Shown: piece by piece, positions 1 to 6,102 of the stretch | How the letters are laid out: each line of letters begins with the position of its first letter | Position numbering within the stretch: the first letter of the stretch is position 1 | Origin: Alphaproteobacteria bacterium UBA7371 | GTDB lineage: Bacteria; Pseudomonadota; Alphaproteobacteria; UBA8317 | Assembly: GCA_002469865.1 (NCBI GenBank) | Contig: DKOD01000010.1 | Span: 1-9,038, forward strand | DNA length: 9,038 nucleotides | Direction of reading: 5' to 3' | The notes under the pieces: generated by a model | The model's input: the letters and a program-made list of their open reading frames with translations, nothing else | Told to the model about the DNA's origin: nothing | Database searches by the model: none | Made by a program: the position numbers and the translations under genes

Positions 1-963
1 GGTGTTGAGTTGGTGTTGATGGATGGAAACGTGCTTCGTTTGGGTGGCCATGGGGCCCTAGATCAATCACATTTTGATCTTTTGGGCGTGATCAATGGCT
101 CGGAGGGGCTGTTGGGTGTGGTCACGGAAGTTACCGTCCGTTTGTTGCCCAAGCCTGAGACTGCACGATCAGCCCTTTTGTCTTTTGCCAGCATTGAAGA
201 TGGTGGTGCCTGTGTGGCCAGTGTCATAGCAGCAGGGATCATCCCCGCGGGCATGGAGATGATGGACCGTCCGGCAATCAATGCAGCTGAAGATTATGTT
301 CATGCAGGCTATCCAAGAGAAGCCGAAGCAATGTTGATCGTCGAATTGGACGGCACATCCGATGAGGTGGATTCACTTCTTCAGGAGGTGTCGCGGATCG
401 CAAAGGAATGTGGTGCGACCAGTATTTCTGTTTCCGAGGATGAGGAAGAGCGCCAAAGGCATTGGGCAGGCCGAAAGAATGCCTTCCCTGCCGTGGGCCG
501 GATTTCGCCCGATTATATTTGCATGGACGGCACCATTCCCCGCAAGCATCTGGCCCATGTTCTCAATGAAATGAACCGTCTTGCTGATCAACATGGGCTT
601 GGTGTTGCCAACGTGTTCCATGCGGGTGATGGCAACCTCCATCCCTTAATTCTTTTCGATGCCAACAAGCCTGGAGACACCGAAAAGGCAGAGCAATTTG
701 GCCGAGATATTTTGAAATTATGTGTGTCGGTGGGCGGTGTGCTCACCGGGGAGCATGGCGTGGGTATCGAGAAGCGCGATTTGATGCATGAGATGTTCAC
801 AGAGACCGACCTGAAGCAGCAACAGCGGGTAAAATGTGCTTTTGATCCCGATCAACGGCTAAATCCAGGCAAGGTCTTCCCCGTGCTGCATCGTTGTGCC
901 GAATTGGGCCATATGCATGTCCATAAAGGCCAGCTTCCCCATCCCGACCTGCCAAGACTTTAA
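1..963 (+). CDS. glcD: Glycolate oxidase FAD-binding subunit GlcD, 3' part (5' end outside window)
   Basis: GlcD is the flavin subunit of the GlcDEF glycolate oxidase (glycolate dehydrogenase), which oxidises glycolate to glyoxylate and sends electrons on to the respiratory chain. The frame is open from base 1, so the 320 codons seen are the C-terminal two thirds of a protein usually near 500 residues; the ATG at base 10 is internal. The visible part starts at the end of the FAD-binding PCMH domain (SEGLLGVVTEVTVRLLPKP, bases 100-156) and continues through the FAD-oxidase C-terminal domain. That domain carries the metal/flavin-site motif FHAGDGNLHP (bases 616-645), GEHGVG (bases 751-768) and a FDPDQRLNPGK tail. 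The final stretch, with LHRCAELGHMHVH, is very like E. coli GlcD, which separates it from D-lactate dehydrogenases of the same family. glcE follows after 9 nt. Family assignment is firm; substrate follows from the glcDEF order. Confidence 0.95.
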   Translation, partial: GVELVLMDGNVLRLGGHGALDQSHFDLLGVINGSEGLLGVVTEVTVRLLPKPETARSALLSFASIEDGGACVASVIAAGIIPAGMEMMDRPAINAAEDYVHAGYPREAEAMLIVELDGTSDEVDSLLQEVSRIAKECGATSISVSEDEEERQRHWAGRKNAFPAVGRISPDYICMDGTIPRKHLAHVLNEMNRLADQHGLGVANVFHAGDGNLHPLILFDANKPGDTEKAEQFGRDILKLCVSVGGVLTGEHGVGIEKRDLMHEMFTETDLKQQQRVKCAFDPDQRLNPGKVFPVLHRCAELGHMHVHKGQLPHPDLPRL

Positions 964-972
964 GGCCCAGGC

Positions 973-2166
973 ATGACGCAATCTGAAATCATCAAGCCAC
1001 GCAATGAGGATGAGATATTATCCATCGTCAATTGGGCATTGGATGAAGACCGTAAGATTGCGATCCAGGGAAATAACAGCCGCGCCTGGCTGGGGTTCCC
1101 CGAGCGATCAAAGCCTGACCGGATCATGCAGCTTGATCAGGTGGAAGGAGTGGTGGCCTATGAACCGGAAGAGCTGTTTGTGGCCGTGCGGCCTGGGACA
1201 CCCTTGCAATTGGTCCAGCATCTTCTTCGCCAACAAGGACAAATGCTGGCCTTTGACCCACTGGACCTCGGCTTTTTCCAGGGTGTGGATGCAGTAGGCG
1301 GAAGCATTGGTGGCATGGTGGCGTCCGGTCTTGCTGGTTCCAGACGGCTCAAGGCTGGTTCTGTGCGCGACCACGTCTTGGGCTTTCGGGCTATTTCTGG
1401 TCGGGGGGAATTGTTCAAATCCGGTGGCAGGGTGGTAAAAAACGTCACTGGCTATGACTTGTCCAAATTGATGACCGGCAGCTTTGGGAGTTTGGCTGCT
1501 ATGACCGAAGTGGTCCTAAAGACCTTGCCTCGGCCTCATGATGAAGCAAGTCTGTTTTTTGTTGTGCCCAATCTCGAAGAGGCAGCGGCCCTGACCAGGA
1601 AGGCTTGGAGGTCTCCTCTTGATGCATCTTGCTTTGGTTTCTTTCCAGCAAGCCTTGGATTGGTGTCCCACGCATCAGCAGGTTGGGTTGTGGCTGTGCG
1701 CATGGATGGCGCAGAAAACGCCCTAGAGGCGCGTACCCAGCGCATGGTCTCCTATCTTGGCCAAGATTACCAGCAGCGGACAGATGCGGCACAATCGGAA
1801 TTGTTCTGGCAGGAATATGGCCATGGTCGTTGTTTTAAAGACGAACAAACTGTGATGCGCGTGACCCTTAAACCCAGCGATGCGGTTCAGTTTGATGGGC
1901 GTCTTCCTGGCCAACTCACCGCAATTTATGATTGGGCAGGGGGGCTGGCCTATGTCGCAGGCATGATGGATGTGGCAATGGCCAGACAACTTCGTGGGTT
2001 GTTTCATGATCTTGGCGCCTCATACCTGACCATCAAAGCACCTAAGGATGTTAAAGAACTATTGGACTGGCGAAGTCATCCGCATGAATCCGTCATGCAG
2101 CTGGAGGCGCGCATCAGGAATGCGTTTGACCCGAAAAATATTTTTTGTTCCGAACGTTACTTTTGA
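973..2166 (+). CDS. glcE: Glycolate oxidase subunit GlcE (FAD-binding)
   Basis: GlcE is the second flavin-domain subunit of glycolate oxidase and is needed together with GlcD and GlcF for activity in E. coli. The product is 397 residues, a little longer than E. coli GlcE. Only the N-terminal PCMH-type FAD domain is recognisable. It shows RPGTP at 73-77, the glycine-rich GGSIGGMVASG segment at 109-119, the SVRDHVLGF segment, and the diagnostic GGRVVKNVTGYDLSKL run beginning at G151, followed by TGSFGSLAAMTEVVLKTLP. The second half is divergent, as is usual for GlcE, and ends in FDPKNIF, the remnant of the FDP-LNPGK signature. The ATG at 973 is chosen because TAAGG at 961-965 overlaps the glcD stop and lies 7 nt upstream. 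glcF begins 9 nt after the stop, so the three genes are almost certainly cotranscribed. Confidence 0.95.
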   Translation: MTQSEIIKPRNEDEILSIVNWALDEDRKIAIQGNNSRAWLGFPERSKPDRIMQLDQVEGVVAYEPEELFVAVRPGTPLQLVQHLLRQQGQMLAFDPLDLGFFQGVDAVGGSIGGMVASGLAGSRRLKAGSVRDHVLGFRAISGRGELFKSGGRVVKNVTGYDLSKLMTGSFGSLAAMTEVVLKTLPRPHDEASLFFVVPNLEEAAALTRKAWRSPLDASCFGFFPASLGLVSHASAGWVVAVRMDGAENALEARTQRMVSYLGQDYQQRTDAAQSELFWQEYGHGRCFKDEQTVMRVTLKPSDAVQFDGRLPGQLTAIYDWAGGLAYVAGMMDVAMARQLRGLFHDLGASYLTIKAPKDVKELLDWRSHPHESVMQLEARIRNAFDPKNIFCSERYF

Positions 2167-2175
2167 GGCCATGAC

Positions 2176-3471
2176 ATGCAAACCCGCTTTACTGAAGAGC
2201 AGTTAAAAGAACGTTCCATTCTTGAATCCGCGGATGTTTTGCGTCGCTGTGTGCATTGCGGCTTTTGCACGGCAACTTGCCCCACATTCCAAGTGTTGGG
2301 TGATGAGGCGGATTCACCCCGTGGACGCATCTGGATGATGCGGGACATGCTGGAAAAAGGCGGCGCGCCGGATAAGCAAATTGTGACCCATGTGGATCGT
2401 TGTTTATCCTGCCTTTCCTGTCGGACCACTTGCCCGTCCGGTGTGGATTATATGCGATTGGTGGATCATGCCCGCGCCCATATTCATGAGCATTACCAAC
2501 GGCCCATGGCCGATAGGATGTTCCGCCAATTCGTGCTTTTTTTGTTGGTCCGCCCCAAATTGTTTCGCTTTGCCTTAAAAGCCGGGGGATGGGCCGCGCC
2601 ATATTTCTCATGGCTGCCTGGGCGTTTTGGGGCGCTTATCGACCATGTGCCTGACCGAATTCCTGCCGCCCCGCCCCAAAAGGCGACTTACGCCCCCCAT
2701 CATGAGCTGGCCACCCAACGTGTTGCCCTTCTTCATGGTTGTGCCACTGCGGCCTTGGGCGGCGAGATACATCATGCAACCATCCGCGTGCTTAACAGAT
2801 TGGGTGTTGAGGTTGTGATGCCAAAGGAGACTGGTTGTTGCGGCGCCTTGCATCATCATGCCGGCGATGAGGCCCATGCACGCAAATTGGCGCGCAAAAA
2901 TGTTGCCGCATGGCGTGCTGCGGGTGTTGATGCAGTGATCGTCAATGCATCAGGCTGTGGCACCACGGTGAAAGATTATGGGCATCTTCTGGCCGAGGAT
3001 GGTGACGTTGAAGCGGCCGCTTGGGTCGGTGATCATTGCATGGAAATCACGGAATTTATGGATCAGCATGATGGCTGGGAGGCCCAGGCGCCGGAGGGAG
3101 AGCAGGTGGTGCATCATACCGCATGTTCCATGATGCATGGCCAGGGACTTGCCGGGGTTGGTGAGCGCGTGTTGCGCCGTGCAGGCTACCAGGTGCAAGG
3201 TATTAATGATGCCCATATCTGTTGTGGGTCTGCCGGTAGCTATTCGCTGTTCCAGCCCGAAATCTCAGGTAAGCTGAAGGAAAAGAAAGCGGCAAACATA
3301 ATCCAGGCAGGTGGTACCGTCATGGCAAGTGCAAATCTTGGCTGCATGTCTCATTTGGCAAGCGCCCTGCCCATGCCCACGGCCCATAATATTGAGTTGG
3401 TTGATTGGGCCATGGGTGGCCCCATGCCACCATCCATCAAGGCCGCCAAAGCAAAATTCGCAAATCATTAA
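2176..3471 (+). CDS. glcF: Glycolate oxidase iron-sulfur subunit GlcF
   Basis: GlcF is the electron-transfer subunit of glycolate oxidase, carrying electrons from the GlcD/GlcE flavins towards membrane quinone. The protein has 431 residues, slightly longer than E. coli GlcF. It holds two 4Fe-4S ferredoxin motifs, C25-x2-C28-x2-C31-x3-C35-P and C76-x2-C79-x2-C82-x3-C86-P. Two cysteine-rich CCG domains follow (the DUF224 type also found in GlpC and heterodisulfide reductase HdrB), with CCG at 221-223 and CCG at 349-351. All expected cluster ligands are visible, so the subunit looks intact. The start at 2176 has GAGG (2165-2168) seven nt upstream, overlapping the glcE stop. The last 35 bp overlap the end of the convergent glycerate kinase gene on the other strand, and I see no intrinsic terminator for the glc operon in this window. 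Confidence 0.95.
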   Translation: MQTRFTEEQLKERSILESADVLRRCVHCGFCTATCPTFQVLGDEADSPRGRIWMMRDMLEKGGAPDKQIVTHVDRCLSCLSCRTTCPSGVDYMRLVDHARAHIHEHYQRPMADRMFRQFVLFLLVRPKLFRFALKAGGWAAPYFSWLPGRFGALIDHVPDRIPAAPPQKATYAPHHELATQRVALLHGCATAALGGEIHHATIRVLNRLGVEVVMPKETGCCGALHHHAGDEAHARKLARKNVAAWRAAGVDAVIVNASGCGTTVKDYGHLLAEDGDVEAAAWVGDHCMEITEFMDQHDGWEAQAPEGEQVVHHTACSMMHGQGLAGVGERVLRRAGYQVQGINDAHICCGSAGSYSLFQPEISGKLKEKKAANIIQAGGTVMASANLGCMSHLASALPMPTAHNIELVDWAMGGPMPPSIKAAKAKFANH

Positions 3472-4660
3472 GATTTGTTCCAGTCGGCCCGGTGCGGATT
3501 GATGCTTCTAACCCGTCTAGAAAGCGTCCGGAATCACTTTGTGACAGCGCCATTTTGGCCTTATCTTCCCAATCCTGATGGTTGCATTCATGCAGGCAAA
3601 GCACCGCGCCAGCCACGTCATTGCCACCATCCACACCATCGGTATCAATAGCAAAGGCTGTTAATGAGCCAGGCAATGATCGCCTTTTCGCTTCAAGCAT
3701 AATCTCAAGCACATATTCACGGTTGGGGCCGCCGATGCCATCGCCCAGCACCATGCTGGCCGCCTCACCGCCCGAGAGTATGGCCATGTTTGATGATGGT
3801 TGTTGTTGCAGAATATTAAGATGACGGGCGGCCATATCCCTTGGGCTTCCTTCTTCACAATCGCCGAGGTTGCAAATGGACCAATCATTGGCCCGCAAGG
3901 ATTTTTCCACTGCGGCAAGCATGTTGATGGGGGTCGCAACAATTTTGTATTGATGTTCCCAGGTACTTTTGGTTGTTTTTTTGGCCTGTACTTTTGGTGC
4001 TGGGATGGAGAATTTCTGCAGCACGGGCAAAGGATTATCCCCGTCGCCTGGCCAACTGGGTCCAGAACCAATGATGGCGGGGTCATCGCCGGGGACATCG
4101 CTCAACACAAAGCTATGCACTGGTCCTTGGGCGTGGCCCAGCATGCCACCACCTTTGAATTGTGAATAGGCGCGGCGCACCACATTCAGTTCATGGATGT
4201 TGGCGCCTTGATGCATCAATTGGCGGGAAAGGGCGGCTTTTTCGAGCAAACTCATGCCGTCCACCGGCAGGCATGCCATGCTTGAGGCACCCCCAGACAG
4301 CAAAAACACCACCGGCAGGCCTTGGGGCAGATGTTGAAGATAGCTGCAAATGGCTTTGGCTGCCTCCATGCTTGATTGGTCAGGAATGGGATGGCTTGCC
4401 CCCAGACTTTGGATGCCATCAATATATTTTTCTTCCCCCTTGCGTGCCACCATAATACCCCCATGGCTGCAACCCAAATAGGCAACGGCCACCTGCATCA
4501 TGTCAGGCGCTGCCTTGCCCAGGGCGATAAGGCCAACTTGCCTGCCGGAAAAAGCTTTCAGATGTTTGCTGAGGTATGATTTTGCATGGCAGGCTTGCAG
4601 AAATTCCGGCAGACGGCTTAGGAGAAATTCCCGATCACCATTTTCTTGAAACGACGTCAT
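3437..4660 (-). CDS. Glycerate 2-kinase / MOFRL family (GckA/TtuD-like)
   Basis: Phosphorylates D-glycerate to 2-phosphoglycerate, feeding it into lower glycolysis. Homologues are often misnamed hydroxypyruvate reductase (TtuD). The product has 407 residues, normal for the family. Motifs in order: LGKAAPDMM (catalytic-type Lys49), ASHPIPDQSS, LLSGGASSM, NVVRRAYSQFKGGGML, LSDVPGDDPAIIGSGPS, LSGGEAASM, GIGGPNREY at 308-316, AIDTDGVDGG, and the closing RTGPTGTNLNDLRILL. Two places depart from the usual pattern: the GRGG motif reads GIGG (Ile309), and the usual KHLS before the KGG reads RAYS. The start at 4660 (MTSFQENG) is preferred over an in-frame ATG at 4690 because GAGGAGGAA (plus-strand 4668-4676) sits 7 nt upstream. 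The gene lies next to glcDEF, which supports glycerate, made from glyoxylate, as its substrate. No reductase domain is present. Confidence 0.88.
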   Translation of the reverse strand: MTSFQENGDREFLLSRLPEFLQACHAKSYLSKHLKAFSGRQVGLIALGKAAPDMMQVAVAYLGCSHGGIMVARKGEEKYIDGIQSLGASHPIPDQSSMEAAKAICSYLQHLPQGLPVVFLLSGGASSMACLPVDGMSLLEKAALSRQLMHQGANIHELNVVRRAYSQFKGGGMLGHAQGPVHSFVLSDVPGDDPAIIGSGPSWPGDGDNPLPVLQKFSIPAPKVQAKKTTKSTWEHQYKIVATPINMLAAVEKSLRANDWSICNLGDCEEGSPRDMAARHLNILQQQPSSNMAILSGGEAASMVLGDGIGGPNREYVLEIMLEAKRRSLPGSLTAFAIDTDGVDGGNDVAGAVLCLHECNHQDWEDKAKMALSQSDSGRFLDGLEASIRTGPTGTNLNDLRILLWRP

Positions 4661-5390
4661 GGATTGCTTCCTCCTCAATGATACCACCAAATCAAGTCCC
4701 CTGATCCTTGTGGGCGATCATGCAGGCAAGAATATTCCTGCGCAATTGGATGGCCTTGGGCTTAGCCAGAGCGATTTGCAGGATCATATTGCTTATGACC
4801 CGGGTGTCGATGAGGCGGTGGCCGAATGGGGCGACAAGCTTGGTGCAAGTAGCCTTCGCGGGGTTTATTCGCGCCTTCTGGCAGATCTTAATCGAGCCGA
4901 TAATGACCCAACTGTTGTGCCTGCCATCTCTGACCGGCGGGTTATTCCAGGAAATTTGGGTTTGTGCCCAACAAGTTTGGCTGAGCGGATTCAAGGCTTC
5001 CACCGTCCTTATCATGAGGCATTGGCAACATTGGTGAACAACGCCGTGGTCAGCCATGGCCGCGCCCGGTTGCTGTCCATTCACTCCTTCACGCCGGTAT
5101 GGCGGGGCGTCATGCGTGATCTGGAGGTGGGGCTCTTGCATGCTGCGCCACCAGACTTTCTGGATATGTCCTACAACCTCTTGCGCCAAGCAGGATATAA
5201 GGTGGGCATCAATGAGCCATATGATGGCGCCCTTCCAGGTGATTGCATGGACCGCCATGGCCTGGGTAAACATCCCCACATGCTGATTGAGATACGCAAT
5301 GATCTTTTGCAAAATGCTGATTGGCGGGCAGGCTTTTTGATATTGTTGAAAAAAATTGACGAACTTATGGAGGTTGATCATGACCAATGA
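4659..5390 (+). CDS. Predicted N-formylglutamate amidohydrolase family protein (COG3931-like, HutG fold)
   Basis: Belongs to the FGase family (PF05013), zinc-dependent amidohydrolases; HutG members hydrolyse N-formyl-L-glutamate to glutamate and formate in histidine degradation. The product has 243 residues, as is usual for the short alphaproteobacterial branch. Candidate metal or catalytic residues are D20-H21 in LVGDHAGKNIP, H142 in the HSFTP motif, and E211 in LIEIRNDL. Also seen are DLNRADNDP, a LAERI..FHRPYHEAL segment and GINEPYDG. There are no other hut genes in the window, so histidine degradation is not supported and the true substrate is unknown. The ATG at 4659 is the first in frame, with a stop at 4647-4649 just upstream; no good Shine-Dalgarno precedes it. 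The gene overlaps the next one by 11 bp, suggesting coupled translation. Confidence 0.82.
   Translation: MDCFLLNDTTKSSPLILVGDHAGKNIPAQLDGLGLSQSDLQDHIAYDPGVDEAVAEWGDKLGASSLRGVYSRLLADLNRADNDPTVVPAISDRRVIPGNLGLCPTSLAERIQGFHRPYHEALATLVNNAVVSHGRARLLSIHSFTPVWRGVMRDLEVGLLHAAPPDFLDMSYNLLRQAGYKVGINEPYDGALPGDCMDRHGLGKHPHMLIEIRNDLLQNADWRAGFLILLKKIDELMEVDHDQ
4668..4676 (-). promoter_or_regulatory. Strong Shine-Dalgarno of the glycerate kinase gene
   Basis: On the minus strand these bases read GAGGAGGAA, ending 7 nt before the ATG at 4660. This near-perfect ribosome-binding site decides the kinase start. It lies inside codons 4 to 6 of the divergent amidohydrolase gene, so the two genes share this DNA. 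Confidence 0.75.
5369..5374 (+). promoter_or_regulatory. Shine-Dalgarno deciding the DUF1244 start
   Basis: GGAGGT, 5 nt before the ATG at 5380 and inside the 3' end of the amidohydrolase gene. It favours 5380 over an in-frame ATG at 5356, which would add eight residues to the N-terminus. Confidence 0.7.
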
Positions 5391-5625
5391 CTTAGATGTT
5401 CAGGCAAAGGCAGCGGCGTTTGATAGGATGGTCAAGCATTTTCGCGAACGCAGTGACGTTCAAAATATTGATGTCATGGAACTTGCTGGCTTTTGCCGAA
5501 ATTGCTTGTCCCGTTGGTACCAAGAAGAAGAGAATCGTCTCGGCGGTCAGATGGACAAAGAAGAGGCTCGTCGTCGTGTTTACGGCATGGATTACGAAGA
5601 ATGGAAATCCCACCATCAAAATTAA
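5380..5625 (+). CDS. DUF1244 family protein of unknown function
   Basis: A small protein of 81 residues matching the DUF1244 family, known in alpha- and gammaproteobacteria; structures of family members exist but no established function that I know of. The recognisable core is FRERSDVQNIDVMELAGFC followed by RNCLSRWY, with a CxxC pair at C39 and C42, then a C-terminal VYGMDYEEWK. No signal peptide or membrane segment is visible, so it is probably cytoplasmic. The CxxC could bind a metal or be redox active, but this is only an inference. It overlaps the preceding amidohydrolase gene by 11 bp and is followed after 40 nt by gapR, so the three look like one transcript. Family assignment is strong; function is open. 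Confidence 0.88.
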   Translation: MTNDLDVQAKAAAFDRMVKHFRERSDVQNIDVMELAGFCRNCLSRWYQEEENRLGGQMDKEEARRRVYGMDYEEWKSHHQN

Positions 5626-5654
5626 TGTCACAAATTGGGATTAATCATCACATC

Positions 5655-5659
5655 AGGAG
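5655..5659 (+). promoter_or_regulatory. Shine-Dalgarno deciding the gapR start
   Basis: AGGAG, 6 nt upstream of the ATG at 5666. It directly abuts another in-frame ATG at 5660, which leaves no spacing, so 5666 is the likelier start. Confidence 0.65.
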
Positions 5660-5665
5660 ATGAAC

Positions 5666-5923
5666 ATGGAAGAAGCAGCAGGCCAGGCCGTTGCCAGTGG
5701 TGAATTGCGTCAAATTATTGAACGTATTGAGCGGCTTGAAGAGGAAAAACAGCAATTGGCTGCCGATATTCGTGAGGTTTACGCAGAAGCCAAGGGACGT
5801 GGTTTTGACACCAAAATCTTGCGTGCCTGCGTTCGTTTTCGGGCCAAGGATCCCCATGAGAGATCAGAGGAGCGCGAACTTTTGGATTTGTACCTGACAG
5901 CCCTGGGCGAACAGGCCCCATAA
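5666..5923 (+). CDS. gapR: GapR-like nucleoid-associated DNA-binding protein (DUF2312)
   Basis: The product has 85 residues and closely resembles Caulobacter GapR, a nucleoid-associated protein that clamps around AT-rich, overtwisted DNA ahead of replication forks and RNA polymerase and helps topoisomerases relieve positive supercoils. A long N-terminal helix with coiled-coil character (about residues 13-45, rich in E, R, K and L) is followed by the signature EVYAEAKGRGFDTKIL, a basic segment RFRAKDPHERSEER, and the C-terminal LLDLYLTALGE. Length, order and motifs all fit the family (Caulobacter GapR is about 89 residues). The start at 5666 is set by AGGAG six nt upstream. It is the last gene of the amidohydrolase-DUF1244-gapR run; I see no convincing intrinsic terminator after it. 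Confidence 0.92.
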   Translation: MEEAAGQAVASGELRQIIERIERLEEEKQQLAADIREVYAEAKGRGFDTKILRACVRFRAKDPHERSEERELLDLYLTALGEQAP

Positions 5924-6025
5924 ATTTCTTGCTCTTGGTCATGGGTTTGTAGCATATGTGGCAAATCTGACACGGTTGGGTGGAACAACTCCAAGATTTT
6001 GAAATAAGATCTTGTCGTGCTGGTT

Positions 6026-6054
6026 TTGCTTGGTTTGTTCGGCTATTTTATGAT
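6026..6054 (+). promoter_or_regulatory. Putative sigma70-type promoter of the OmpA-domain lipoprotein gene
   Basis: TTGCTT (6026-6031) and TATGAT (6049-6054) are separated by 17 nt. The -10 matches the consensus at five of six positions and the -35 at three, with the TTG core intact. Transcription would start near 6061, giving a leader of about 42 nt before the ATG at 6103. It lies in the 179-bp gap after gapR; the rest of that gap holds only short weak inverted repeats. Assigned by eye. Confidence 0.5.
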
Positions 6055-6090
6055 ATCCCGAGTCCAAATTGGATTTCTTTAGTATTTTTT

Positions 6091-6095
6091 GGAGG
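6091..6095 (+). promoter_or_regulatory. Shine-Dalgarno deciding the lipoprotein start
   Basis: GGAGG, 7 nt before the ATG at 6103. The start at 6103 gives a clean lipoprotein signal peptide, whereas the longer in-frame reading from 5980 would bury it and would overlap the promoter. Confidence 0.75.
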
Positions 6096-6102
6096 CAAAA
6101 AA

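Noticed and set aside
2189..2611. A 140-codon open frame on the minus strand opposite glcF
   Set aside because: Shadow of the ferredoxin part of glcF; the apparent protein has no known motif.
4575..4580. TATGAT inside the kinase gene as the -10 of the amidohydrolase operon promoter
   Set aside because: No acceptable -35 lies 16-18 nt upstream, so I do not call a promoter, although one must exist near here or upstream.
4692..5387. A 231-codon open frame on the minus strand opposite the amidohydrolase gene
   Set aside because: It is an exact antisense shadow of a clearly conserved coding gene, has no family motifs and is rich in residues typical of reverse-complement translation.
5917..6014. 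Hairpins after gapR (CCCAT/ATGGG at 5917-5945; CAAGAT/ATCTTG at 5992-6014) as a terminator
   Set aside because: Stems are 5-6 bp with loops of 11-19 nt and no T-run follows, so they do not make a credible intrinsic terminator.
5980..6102. A 41-codon N-terminal extension of the lipoprotein
   Set aside because: It would bury the lipoprotein signal peptide, overlaps the likely promoter, and lacks a ribosome-binding site, while GGAGG sits 7 nt before the ATG at 6103.
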